Positions 37,712 to 46,894 of a stretch of 64,000 bases of DNA are shown here, piece by piece. The stretch's first letter is position 1; every line of letters starts with the position of its first letter. Location of the stretch: contig NZ_OZ243890.1 of NCBI RefSeq assembly GCF_965213555.1, positions 930,001 through 994,000 on the forward strand, given 5' to 3'. The notes under the pieces were generated by a model. The model did not search any database and was not told where the DNA came from. It saw only the letters and a program-made list of their open reading frames with translations. The position numbers and the translations under genes were made by a program. Source of the stretch: Acuticoccus sp965213555. Its GTDB lineage: Bacteria > Pseudomonadota > Alphaproteobacteria > Rhizobiales > Amorphaceae.

Positions 37712-39772
37712 TCAGCGAACCGAGAGCTCGCCCTCGAGCCCGGCGATCTGATCGTCCGCGGCCAGCAGCGGGGTGATGCGGCGCACCGTCACCCGACGGT
37801 TCGCCTGGCTCGGCCCCTCGGTCGGCACCTTGAGGAACTGCTCGCCAAAGCCCTGGCTGACGATGTTCTCCGGCGGGATCTCGAAGTACTCGGTGAGCAG
37901 CGTCGCGACGCTCTCCGCCCGCTCGTCGGACAGGATGAGGTTCGAGTCCTCGGACCCCACGGCGTCGGTGTGGCCCTCGACGAGGAACACCTCGGCCGGG
38001 TTGTCGAGGATCGCCTCCTCCATCGCGACGCCCAGCGTCTCTAGGGCGTCGATCTGCGCGTCGGGCACCTCCGCCGAGCCGGACTCGAAGGTGATCGTGT
38101 CGATGTCGATGCGAGGCATCAGCGCTCGCAGGTCCTCGTTGTAAAGCACCTGGTTCAGCGTGTAGGCCCGCTCGACCTCGCGCACCGGCTCGGCCGTCAC
38201 CGTCTCGTAGACCACCTGCACCGAGGCGCGGGAGGGCTCGACGATGTAGCGCTCCTGCGGGACGTTGATGACGATCGGACCGATGTCCACCGACAGGCCT
38301 GCGTTGTCGTCCCACCAGGTCGGCAGGTTGTTGAACAGCGTGACCGTGCGCCCGTCAGGGAACTCACGGTAGCGCCGGATCGGCACGCCATACTCATCGA
38401 CGATTGTCACCACGCGCACGCCGTTGTTGCGCACCACGACGCTCTGGGTCCAGCCGCCCTGCAGGTCGACGACGTCGTAGGTGTCCGCACGCCAGCGCAG
38501 CCGCGCCGGGTCGGCGTTCACGATGAACGGACGACCATCGACCACGTAGGTTGTGCGGTTGGCCGTGTTGGCGATGATCGAGGCGGCGGCGAAGGCACCG
38601 AGGCCGACGAACGCCGCGCGCGCGACGTCGTCGCGACGGCGATCGCGAGCCCAGTCGCGGAACCGATCGCGACGGCGCTCGATGCGGTCGAGCCGGTCGT
38701 CGCGCCGGTCGCGGCGGATCTCTCGGCGCAGCACCTGCCGGCGGTCGCGCAGCCGATCCGCGCGCCGCTCAGCGCGGCGGTTCCGGTCGACCAGGCGGGC
38801 GTTGTCCTCGCGCAGCCGCTCGACCCGGTTAGCCTGCCGCTCGCGGACGCGCTCACGCAGCGCCTGGCGATCGTCCCGTCGCTCCTCGCGAGCCTCCTGG
38901 CGGCGCTCCTGACGCCGCTCTTGGCGGCGCTCTTGGCGCTGCTCCTGCCGCTCCTCGACCCGCTCCTCACGGCGCTCCAGCCGCTCCTCGGCGCGGCGCT
39001 CCTGGCGCCGCTCTTGGAGCTGCTCTCGGCGCGGCTGGTCCTGGTTCTGTACGCGCCGCTCCTGGCGCTCCTCGCGGCGCTCCTGACGCTGCTCCTGCCG
39101 CTGCTCGACCCGCTCCTCACGGCGCTCCTGACGCCGCTCCTGCCGCTCCTCGGCGCGGCGCTCCTGGCGCCGCTCTTGGAGCTGCTCTCGGCGCGGCTGG
39201 TCCTGGTTCTGTACGCGCCGCTCCTGGCGCTCCTCGCGGCGCTCCTGACGCTGCTCTCGGCGCGGCTGGTCCTGGTTCTGTGCGCGCCGCTCCTGCCGCT
39301 CCTCGCGGCGCTCTTGACGCCGCTCCTGGAGCTGCTCACGGCGCGGCTGGTCCTGGGTCTGCGCGCGGGGCTCCTGGCGCTCCTCGCGGCGCTCCTGGCG
39401 CTGCTCGCGGCGCTCCTGACGCTGCTCGACGTTCTGCGCGCGACGCTCCTGGCGTTCCTCGCGACGTTCTTCCCGGCGCTCCTCGCGCGCCTGGGCACGA
39501 CCCTGCGGCTGCGCCTCCTGCACGCGCCGCTCCGCGCCATCGCGCAGGCGTCGCTCGACCTCTTCCTGGACCGGCGAGCCCGAGAGCTCACGCGATTGAG
39601 CCAGGAGGAGGGGTCCGTGCCCGCGAGCCCCAAGCCGCTCGTTCGTTGACCCAGCGGCCGCGGTGAAGCCCGTCGTCGAACCCGTCGCCGTGACGGACGC
39701 TGGGAGCGCCGTCGCCGGTATGGAGGTCGCGGCGAGCGCGGCGGCGAGGCCCCAACTCGTCAGTTGTCGCAT
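37712..39772 (-). CDS. OmpA family outer-membrane protein with a long Arg/Glu/Gln repeat region
   Basis: A 686-residue envelope protein. It begins with a Sec signal peptide, then residues about 95-385 consist almost only of Arg, Glu, Gln and some Asp, with repeats of QNQDQPRREQLQERRQERR. A short hydrophobic segment (about 386-404) follows, then a region of about 130 residues with no assigned domain, and a C-terminal OmpA domain near 565-675 carrying the peptidoglycan motif GHTDAVGSEDSNLILSDERA with its Asp and Arg. The repeat should form an extended charged helix or coiled coil. Related alphaproteobacterial OmpA proteins have shorter charged spacers. It appears to be a single-gene unit with its own terminator. 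Confidence 0.88.
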   Translation of the reverse strand: MRQLTSWGLAAALAATSIPATALPASVTATGSTTGFTAAAGSTNERLGARGHGPLLLAQSRELSGSPVQEEVERRLRDGAERRVQEAQPQGRAQAREERREERREERQERRAQNVEQRQERREQRQERREERQEPRAQTQDQPRREQLQERRQERREERQERRAQNQDQPRREQRQERREERQERRVQNQDQPRREQLQERRQERRAEERQERRQERREERVEQRQEQRQERREERQERRVQNQDQPRREQLQERRQERRAEERLERREERVEERQEQRQERRQERRQERRQEAREERRDDRQALRERVRERQANRVERLREDNARLVDRNRRAERRADRLRDRRQVLRREIRRDRRDDRLDRIERRRDRFRDWARDRRRDDVARAAFVGLGAFAAASIIANTANRTTYVVDGRPFIVNADPARLRWRADTYDVVDLQGGWTQSVVVRNNGVRVVTIVDEYGVPIRRYREFPDGRTVTLFNNLPTWWDDNAGLSVDIGPIVINVPQERYIVEPSRASVQVVYETVTAEPVREVERAYTLNQVLYNEDLRALMPRIDIDTITFESGSAEVPDAQIDALETLGVAMEEAILDNPAEVFLVEGHTDAVGSEDSNLILSDERAESVATLLTEYFEIPPENIVSQGFGEQFLKVPTEGPSQANRRVTVRRITPLLAADDQIAGLEGELSVR
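38780..39490 (-). repeat. Arg/Glu/Gln-coding low-complexity repeat, with a 162-base imperfect tandem unit
   Basis: The coding strand repeats short GARCGNCGC/GAGCGGCGC-type units. A longer unit is repeated almost unchanged: the stretch beginning at 38981 recurs at 39143, a shift of 162 bases or 54 codons, which keeps the frame. Shorter QDQPRREQ units occur four times. The pattern suggests recent slippage or unequal crossing-over within the gene. Confidence 0.8.
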
Positions 39773-39951
39773 GGTTGCCTATCCTTTTGGCTCGTCTGCC
39801 GCACACCTAGTCACGCGCGCGTGTACGAGGACTGAACGCACGTGTCCACGCCCCCGTTCGTTATCGGCAACATGCTGCAAGACGAGGCGTGGTCGTCGTC
39901 CGCCGCGCGCCTTCCACGTGAAGATAAGGGCTCTAGGGGATGACGCGCCGA

Positions 39952-41362
39952 TTAGGTGTGGATGACGCGACCGTACGCGTCGAGCACGCTCTCGTGCATC
40001 ATCTCCGACAGCGTCGGGTGCGGGAAGACCGCATGCATCAGGTCTTCCTCGGTGGTCTCAAGGTTCATCGCGACAACGAAGCCCTGGATCAGCTCCGTCA
40101 CCTCCGCCCCCGTGAGGTGCGCGCCGAGGAGCTCGCCCGTCTCGCCGTCGAACACCGTCTTGACCAGCCCCTCCGGCTCGCCGAGCGCGATCGCCTTGCC
40201 GTTGCCGATGAACGGGAAGCGGCCGACCTTCACCTTGTGGCCCGCCTCCTTCGCCCTCGCCTCTGTCAGCCCCACCGAGGCGACCTGAGGCTGGCAGTAG
40301 GTGCAGCCGGGGATCTTGGTCTTGTCGAGGGGGTGCGGGTCGAGCCCGGCGATCGCCTCCACGCACACGACGCCCTCGTGCTCGGCCTTGTGCGCCAGCA
40401 TCGGCGGGCCGGCGACGTCGCCGATGGCGTAGACGCCGTCGACGCTGGTGCGCCCGTAGGGATCGGCGACGACGACGCCGCGCTCCGTCTTCACGCCCAC
40501 CTCCTCGAGCCCCAGCCCCTCGATGTTGCCGACGACGCCTACGGCGGAGATGATGCGGTCCACCTCCAGCGTCTCGGCCTTGCCGCCCGCCTCGACGGTC
40601 GCCTTCAGCGTCCGACCCTTGTCGACGCCGGTCACCTTGGCGCCGGTCATGATGGTGATGCCCGCCTTCTCGAGGCGCTTCCTCACGATGCCGGCGATCT
40701 CCGCGTCCTCCACCGGCAGGATCTGGTCGAGCACCTCGACGACGGTGACCTTCGAGCCCATGGAGTTGAAGAAGCTCGCGAACTCGATGCCGATGGCGCC
40801 GGAGCCCACCACGAGCAGGCGCTCGGGCAGCTCCTTGGGCACCATCGCCTCGAAGTAGGTCCAGATGCGCTCGCCGTCGGGCTCGAGCCCGGGCAGGACG
40901 CGCGGCCGCGCTCCGGTCGCGACGATGACGTGCTTGGCCTCGTAGGTGCCGGCACCACGCTGCCCCCTTGGGCGCGCCGTCTGCTGCCGCGACCTCGACG
41001 GTGCCGGGCGTCTTCAGCTTGGCCGTCCCCCAGATGACGTCGACCTTGTTCTTCTTCATCAGGAAGCCGACGCCGCCGTTCAGCTGCTTCGACACGTTGC
41101 GCGAGCGCTCAACCACCTTGGCGAGGTCGAAGGAGACGTCCTTGGCGGCGAGCCCGAACTCCTTGGCGTGCTTGAAGTGGTCGTAGATCTCCGCCGAACG
41201 CAGCAGCGCCTTCGTCGGGATGCAGCCCCAGTTGAGGCAGATGCCGCCGAGGTGCTTGTTCTCAACGATGGCGGTCTTCATGCCGAGCTGGGCGGCGCGG
41301 ATCGCGGTGACGTAGCCGCCGGGCCCCGAACCGATGATCATGATGTCGTAGCTGCCCGCCAT
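39952..41362 (-). CDS. lpdA: Dihydrolipoyl dehydrogenase (E3); one frameshift
   Basis: About 469 residues after correcting one extra base near 40,955-40,967. The flavoenzyme reoxidises lipoyl groups of the 2-oxoacid dehydrogenase complexes. Seen are the FAD motif IGSGPGGYVTAI, the redox disulfide in GGICLNWGCIPTKA, the second GSGAIGIEFASFF nucleotide motif, VYAIGDVAG, and the catalytic HPTLSEMMHE at the C-terminus. The protein before the break reads DGAPKG and after it GTYEAKHVIVATGARPR, consistent with an intact enzyme. It lies 27 bases downstream of glyS on the same strand. As the enzyme is essential in most aerobes the break is probably a sequence error. Confidence 0.95.
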
Positions 41363-41389
41363 GGTGAGGCCTCCGGTTGTCGAGGGACG

Positions 41390-43594
41390 CTAGCCCGAGA
41401 TGGCCGAGAAGTCCGCCACGAGCCGCGTGACATCGCGCAGCGCCGCGAGGAGCCGCAGGCGGTTGATGCGCAGCGCCGGGTCGTCCGCGTTCACCATGAC
41501 GGCGTCGAAGAAGTCGTCGACGGGCCGGCGCAGCGCAGCGAGCGCGCTGCATCGCGCCGGCGTAGTCCTCGCGCGCCACGGCGTCGGCGACGTTGGAACG
41601 GGCCCGCTCGACGGCGTCCGCGAGCGCTACCTCTTGCGGCTCGACGAGTCCCGCGCGGTCGACGTCGCCCTCGACGGGCGCGCCGTCCTTCTTCTCCTCG
41701 ACGCGCAGGATGTTGGTGGCGCGCTTGTAGCCCGCCATCAGCGTCGCCCCGTCGTCCGTGGCGAGGAAGGCGGCGAGCGCCGTCACCCGCGCGACGACAT
41801 CGACGAGGTCGATGGCGCGGGCCTGCGGATCGGGCATCGCCGCACGGACCACGTCGGCAGCGACCGCTGCGTCCCGCTGCTGCACGACGAGCCGTTCCAG
41901 GAGAAACGAAACGACCGCGTCCACGAGAGCCGCAGCTTCCCCGCGTGGAAGCGCGCCGTCGTCTGCAGCGCGTATTGCAGGCATCCGCTCGGCCTGCAGC
42001 GCTGGTGCCCCGTGCTGGTCGATCGCGGCCCCCGTCAACGGTCCGGCGGCGGCGGCCACGATGCCCTCCGCCCCGAGCGTTCGGAGGGCGAGGCGAACGC
42101 GCCGCTCCAGCACGAGCCGGATGATGCCGAGCGCCGAACGCCGAAGGCCGAAGGCGTCCCCCGAACCCGTCGGCTGCTCGCCGGCGGCCCAGAGCGCGAC
42201 AGCTGGTCGAACTTGTCCGCCAGCGCCACCGCCACGGACGTCGGCGCCCTCGGCACCGCGTCGCCGGGCCCCTGGGGCGCGTAGTGCTCCTCGATGGCGG
42301 CGGCGACGTCCGCCGGCAGGCCCTCCTCTTCGGCGTAGCGGCGGCCCATGTAGCCCTGAAGCTCAGGGAACTCACCGACCATCTGGGTAACGAGGTCGGC
42401 CTTCGCGAGCCTTGCCGCGCGCTCGGCGACGTCGGGGTCCGCCCCCACCGCCGGCGCGATCCGGCGCGCCAACGCAGCGATGCGCTCCACCCGGTCCGCC
42501 TGGCTGCCGAGCTTCTCGTGGAACGTCACCGACGCAAGCTGCCTCGCGTGCTCGTCCAGGGTCAGCCGCCGGTCCTGCTCCCAGAAGAACCGGGCGTCGG
42601 CGAGGCGCGCGCGCACCACGCGCTCGTTGCCCGCCACGATCGCCGCCCCGCCGTCGGCCGCGTCGAGGTTGGCGGTCAGCACGAAGGCGGTGGCGAGCCC
42701 GCCCGTCGCGGGGTCGCGCGTGACGAAGCACTTCTGGTTCTCGCGGATGGTGAGGCGGATCACCTCGTCGGGCAGCGCCAGCGAGGCCTCGTCGAAGCGC
42801 CCGACGAGCACCACCGGCCACTCCACCAGCCCCGCCACCTCCTCGAGCAGCGCCTCGTCCTCCACGAGCTCGAGGCCGAGCGCGAACACCTTGTCGCGCG
42901 CGTCGTGCAGGATCTGGTCGCGCCGCCGGTCGAGGTCGACCACCACGTGGGCGCGCTCCAGGCTCGCCCGGTAGTCGCCCAGCCGCCGCACCCTGATAGG
43001 TTCCGGCGCGTGCACCCTATGGCCGACCGTGGTGTCGCCCACCGGCACGTCCGCCAGCGGCACGGGCACGATGTCGGGGTCCTCGTTCTCCGCCCCGAAG
43101 GTCGCGACGATCGACGTCAGCGGGCGCACCCAGCGCAGGGCGGCCGGATCGCTCGAGGCCGCGCCCCAGCGCATGGAGGCTGGCCACGGGAAGCGCCGCA
43201 CGGCCTCGGCGATCGCCTCCCCCGCCAGCTCGATGGCCGGCCGACCGGGCACCGTGGTGCGGGCGACGTAGAACTCCCCCTTCTTCGCATCGCTCTCGAC
43301 CGTCGCCTCGGCGATCGAGGCGAACCCCGCCGCGCGCACGAAGCCGTCGATCGCCTTGTCCGGCGCGCCGACGCGCGGGCCGCGACGCTCCTCGATCCGG
43401 TCGGGCGAGCGCGGCGGCAGCCCGGCCACCGACAGCACCAGGCGGCGCGGCGTGGCCGTGGCGTACGCCCCCTCGTAGATGAGCCCGGCATCGACAAGGT
43501 GGCCGGTCACCAGGCGACGCAGGTCGTCGGCGGCGCGGCGCTGCAGGCGCGCCGGGATCTCCTCCGACAGGAGTTCGACGAAGAGTTCGGGCAT
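41390..43594 (-). CDS. glyS: Glycyl-tRNA synthetase beta subunit; two frameshifts
   Basis: About 734 residues after restoring one base near 42,195-42,200 and removing one near 41,546-41,552. The N-terminus MPELFVELLSEEIPAR, the TIRENQKCFVTRD block and the VALADKFDQL...GEQPTGSGDAFGLRR region are classic GlyS; the C-terminal anticodon-binding part ends with VTRLVADFSAISG. The beta subunit works with GlyQ to charge tRNA-Gly. glyQ is not in the window; the upstream neighbour is a protease gene. lpdA follows after 27 bases. Two opposite indels in one essential gene point to sequence error. Confidence 0.95.
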
Positions 43595-43651
43595 CGCGGA
43601 TCTTTGGGTGGGCTCGGCGCCGCCTAGCACCCTCGGCGCGGCCGCGAAACC

Positions 43652-44254
43652 CTAATCGCAGCGGCGGGCGAGGCCGCGTGGCAGCACGGTGGCGAGGGAG
43701 CGCGTCGCGGCGGTGCGGCTGACGACGGCCACCGCCTCGCCGGCGGCGTTCAGCACCGGCCCCCCGGAGGCTCCCGGCGACTGCGGGCAGTCGAGCACCA
43801 GGGCGCCGCCGCCCTCGAGGACGCGGCACGCCGCGCGGGACTGGAGGTGGCGGACCGGCCGACCGTACCCGACCACGGTGACCGCATCACCCGCGGCAGG
43901 GGCGGGGCCCACGGCGAGCTGCGCCGGCGCCCTATCCGCAAGGCACAGGAGTGCGACGTCGTCCTCCAACGTCACCGCGAAGGCGGGCGCGACGTGCGCC
44001 ACCCAGTCCATCCTGGCGTAGCCGAACAACAGGTGCGCGCGCTGCGGCTCGAGCCCGGCGAGGCAGTGTGCTGCCGTCACCACGACGCGCGGCGCGACGG
44101 CGAAGGCGGTGCAGTGCCGCTTGTGCCGGTACCCCGCGTGGTTCAGCCGACCGACGGCCGGGTCGGCGTCGTCCTGCGCCACAGCGCCGCCCGGTCCTGC
44201 GGCCGCAAGGCCAAGCGCTAGTGCGAGGGCCCTCGGCTTGACGCAGCGCCCCAA
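43652..44254 (-). CDS. Exported trypsin-like serine protease
   Basis: About 200 residues. The signal peptide LALALGLAAAGPGGAVAQ starts the protein. The chymotrypsin-fold triad is complete: His in VTAAHCLAG, Asp in TLEDDVALL, and Ser in PGASGGPVL; three cysteine pairs are possible (HCT/AAHC, AAC/LDC). There is no PDZ domain, so it is not a DegP. No ATG is in frame near the signal peptide; the TTG at 44254 is the best start. It is divergent from the glycosyltransferase (21 bases apart) and upstream of glyS. Confidence 0.85.
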   Translation of the reverse strand: MGRCVKPRALALALGLAAAGPGGAVAQDDADPAVGRLNHAGYRHKRHCTAFAVAPRVVVTAAHCLAGLEPQRAHLLFGYARMDWVAHVAPAFAVTLEDDVALLCLADRAPAQLAVGPAPAAGDAVTVVGYGRPVRHLQSRAACRVLEGGGALVLDCPQSPGASGGPVLNAAGEAVAVVSRTAATRSLATVLPRGLARRCD

Positions 44255-44275
44255 CCCACGGCACGAGCGGCGGCG

Positions 44276-45487
44276 ATGCGGCCGGTGCTCTTCCTCGACA
44301 TTTCGCGGCTCGTGCGGCGCGCCGAGCACTTCGGCGGCCCGACCGGGATCGACCGCGTCGAGCTCAAGTGGGCCGAGTGGCTCGCCGCGCAGGACGCCTT
44401 CGACGGCCGCGCGGTGACGCGTGCCGGCCCGCGGCTCGTGAGCTTGACCGAGCGCTCGTTCCACGCCGTCCTCGCGACCCTCGACGCCCGCTGGCGTCGC
44501 GGCCGACCCCTCGGCTTCCGCGAGGGCTCGCCGCCCGCCGCCGCCTACCGCGCCTTCGCGGGTCGCCTCCGCCGCTGGAAGCTGCTCGCGGGGGCACGTC
44601 CGCTCGACGCCGGCGGGCGGCCCAACGTCACGCTCAACGTCGGCCATGACGGGCTCGACGTCGCCGCGCGCTTTGCCCGCCTGCCCGGCTCGTTCGCCGC
44701 CCTCGTCCATGACCTCATCCCCCTCGCGCACCCGCACTACGATACGCCGCGCGCCACCGCGCTGCATGCGAGGCGCCTCGCCACGTTGACCGAGCTCGCC
44801 GACCACGTGTTCACCCCCTCCGAGGCGGTGGCAGCCGACCTTAGGGCGCACGCGCCGAACGCGCGGTTCACGACGTCGGTGCTGCGGTTCGGCCCCGGCC
44901 TGCCACGGACGTCGGGGACGTCGGGGACGTCGGGGACGTCGGGGACGTCGAAGGTCACGTTCGTGCACCTGTCCACCATCGATCGGCGCAAGAACCTGTC
45001 CCTTCTGCTTCACCTCTGGCGCGAGCTCGCCGCCGCGCCCGATCCCCCGCTGCTCCTCGTCATCGGCCGAGGCGGCAACGACCACACCGCCCTGGACCTC
45101 ATCGCGCGCGCCGGAGGGCTCGGCGGCGTCGTCGCCACGGGGCCGCTCGGGGACGAGGAGGTCGCCGCCCGGCTGGCCGGCGCGCGGGCGCTCCTGACCC
45201 CGTCCTTCGCAGAGGGTTATGGCCTGCCCATCGTCGAGGCGCACCAAATGGGAGTCCCGGTCGTCGCATCGGACATTCCTGCCCATCGCGAGGTGGGCGG
45301 CCTTGGCCCAACGTACCTGTCGCCGCTCGACGGCCTCGGCTGGAAGGCCGCGATCGAGGCGCTCGCGGGCGACGGGGCGCACCACGCTGCAAGGGTCGCT
45401 GCGATCCCCCCGCCGCCGCGCTGGGACGCGATGTTCACCGAGGCGACGCAGGTGCTCTTGACCCTCTCCGAGCGCGCTCCTCGCTGA
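44276..45487 (+). CDS. Glycosyltransferase family 4-like
   Basis: A 403-residue GT-B enzyme that transfers sugars from nucleotide sugars, probably for a surface polysaccharide. The C-terminal donor domain is typical: HLSTIDRRKNLSLLLHLW near 241-258, LVIGRGG, and the FAEGYGLPIVEAHQMGVPV signature that holds the EX7E glutamates, followed by SDIPAHREVGG. The linker between the two domains contains a TSG-repeat encoded by a 9-base microsatellite. ATG at 44276. Downstream lies an IS remnant, so the locus may have been a larger polysaccharide region that was lost (inference). Confidence 0.88.
   Translation: MRPVLFLDISRLVRRAEHFGGPTGIDRVELKWAEWLAAQDAFDGRAVTRAGPRLVSLTERSFHAVLATLDARWRRGRPLGFREGSPPAAAYRAFAGRLRRWKLLAGARPLDAGGRPNVTLNVGHDGLDVAARFARLPGSFAALVHDLIPLAHPHYDTPRATALHARRLATLTELADHVFTPSEAVAADLRAHAPNARFTTSVLRFGPGLPRTSGTSGTSGTSGTSKVTFVHLSTIDRRKNLSLLLHLWRELAAAPDPPLLLVIGRGGNDHTALDLIARAGGLGGVVATGPLGDEEVAARLAGARALLTPSFAEGYGLPIVEAHQMGVPVVASDIPAHREVGGLGPTYLSPLDGLGWKAAIEALAGDGAHHAARVAAIPPPPRWDAMFTEATQVLLTLSERAPR
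44908..44950 (+). repeat. 9-base microsatellite inside the glycosyltransferase gene
   Basis: GACGTCGGG is repeated four times in full and once in part. It encodes TSG repeats in the interdomain linker. As the unit is a multiple of three, copy changes alter linker length without breaking the frame. Confidence 0.95.
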
Positions 45488-45927
45488 CCGTGCCGCCGAG
45501 GCTGTACGGCGGACAGCAACCCGGTCGTCTGTAGCGCGCCGGGCTGGGAGATGCCCCGTCATGCGCAGGGCACGGCGACGGCAGCCCGCAACCTACCGAG
45601 GCGATGCCGACCATCGACCGCGGGCGCGAACAACGGCCGTTTGGAGACGACCGGCGCACAACTGACGGGCAGCGCGGACGGCAACTGCGAGGGTGTGGGG
45701 GCTTCGCCGGTCGGTGCAAGGGAAACAACCGGGCGAGGGACAACCGCGCCCGACGAGCCAAGCACGGCGACCTCCCATCCGCCGATGCAACGCCGCGGGC
45801 GACCGATGGTGCAGGACGACGACCGGGCCGGGGGTGACCGTGCGTCCGGTGCTTCGACCCCGGCAAACTCGTCCACTCGAACCTAGAGGCTGGCCCCCCA
45901 TGGCAGGACCGGACGAACCCATCGACA
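45488..45927. other. Gene-poor stretch beside an IS remnant
   Basis: No reading frame here matches a family I recognise, and the open frames seen have the skewed Arg/Pro composition of high-GC noise. It lies between the glycosyltransferase stop and the IS3 remnant, so it is probably decayed mobile DNA. Confidence 0.4.
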
Positions 45928-46169
45928 TCGAAGTCCAGCGAGGAGCAGATCGTGGCCATCTCGCGCGAGCCGGAGGCGGGTGCAAAGACGGCTGATCTGA
46001 GCCGTGCGCGACCTTCTTCGCGCGGAAGGCGAAGTACGGTGGGTTGGGCGCTTCGGAGGCGCGGCGGCTGAGGGCGCTCGAGGACGAGAACGCCAGGCTG
46101 AAGCGCCGCCTCGCCGATGATGTGCTCGACAACACCTCGCGGAAGGACCTCCTTGGCCGAAAGCGGTAA
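45928..46169 (+). pseudogene. IS3-family transposase OrfA remnant
   Basis: The start reads KSSEEQIVAISREPEAGAKTADLSR and the end KAKYGGLGASEARRL, then RALEDENARLKRRLADDVL and KDLLGRKR before the stop at 46167-46169. These match the SEEQI...EAG...DL and KAKYGG-x-x-x-SEARRLKxLEDEN leucine-zipper region of IS3 OrfA. The segment between (the HTH with KHG-x-S-x-x-TFY) is mostly missing and the frame changes, so it is a decayed copy. A recognisable OrfB (DDE domain) does not follow. Confidence 0.8.
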
Positions 46170-46398
46170 CGCCCGCCGCGCCCGCGCGCTGGCTGCCGTC
46201 GTCGGGCGACGCGGCAAGCCCGGGCTCGATCATGCGCACCGCGTCGCCGGCGTCCACGGCCGCTACGACGGGGTCGCGCAGGTCCCGGCCGTAGGCTCGA
46301 CTGCTCGTCCATTGGATGGCTCCGCTGAGGTGATCCTCGCGATGCCGCCTGTCCCGATCCTTGCCGAAGCGATCCGATCATCGGGACATCGCTGTAGC
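46170..46398. other. Unassigned stretch between IS3 remnant and PCuAC-like gene
   Basis: Expected position of IS3 OrfB, but no DDE-transposase motif is readable in any frame. It likely holds IS debris, since the 3' end of the PCuAC-like gene begins immediately after. Confidence 0.35.
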
Positions 46399-46881
46399 CT
46401 AGTGAGCATGGCCGGCGTGGCTGTGGCTGCGCGCTTGCTCCGCCTCCACGGCGACGGTCACGCGGATCGTCGTGCGGTCGAAGGCAAGGTCGACCTCCAG
46501 GCTGTCCCCTTCCTGTAGCGGCGCGCCGAGACCGTCGAGGCGGATCGCCAGCTCGTCCGGCGCGAGCTCCAGCGTCCGACCCGGACCGATGGGCAGCGCG
46601 GGCAGCGGCGTCATCGTCAGCGTACCGCCCGCGTTCTGCAGCCCGACCATCGTCGCGGCGTCGGCAGCGTCCGATGAGGCGGAGCGCAGCGTCGCTTCGG
46701 CCTGCGAGTCGTTGTGGATCTCACCGTAGACGAGCGCGGTCGGACCCGCCGTGGCGTTGGTCCACGCATGGGCGACCTGCAGGCCCGCGGCGGATGCCAC
46801 GTGGTCCTCTTCGGCATGGGCCGAAGGCGGCAATTGCAGGCTCAGCGCTACGGCGAGCGCGATTTGAGCAGATCGATGCAT
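46399..46881 (-). CDS. PCuAC-like periplasmic protein with His-rich tail
   Basis: A 160-residue exported protein: signal peptide to about AHAEE (residue 24), then a PCuAC (DUF461) fold seen in GLQVAHAWTNATAGPTALVYGEI and in the LxPLPALPIGPGRTLELAPDE block. PCuAC proteins deliver copper to cytochrome oxidase through an HxnM...HxM motif. Here those ligands are largely replaced (TMVGLQNAGG instead of HxM, AIRLDG instead of HLMLMG), while the C-terminus ends in HSHAGHAH. It may therefore bind metal by its tail (inference). It is last in a four-gene operon with an ABC transporter; ATG at 46881 lies 13 bases after the permease stop. Confidence 0.82.
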   Translation of the reverse strand: MHRSAQIALAVALSLQLPPSAHAEEDHVASAAGLQVAHAWTNATAGPTALVYGEIHNDSQAEATLRSASSDAADAATMVGLQNAGGTLTMTPLPALPIGPGRTLELAPDELAIRLDGLGAPLQEGDSLEVDLAFDRTTIRVTVAVEAEQARSHSHAGHAH

Positions 46882-46894
46882 GGTCCCGCCCATT

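Noticed and set aside
38780..39490. CRISPR array
   Set aside because: The repeats are continuous, in frame and without unique spacers; no cas genes are near. No CRISPR array was seen elsewhere in the window.
38921..39649. Leucine-rich open frame on the plus strand that looks like a membrane protein
   Set aside because: It is the complement of the Arg/Glu/Gln repeat of the OmpA gene; GCGCTC/CTCCTG units give runs of Leu and Ala by chance.
44908..44950. Phase-variable on/off switch in the glycosyltransferase
   Set aside because: The repeat unit is nine bases, so gain or loss of units does not change the frame.
45551..46381. Several open frames around the IS3 remnant
   Set aside because: None matches a known family and all have noise-like Arg/Pro composition; only the OrfA remnant is recognisable.
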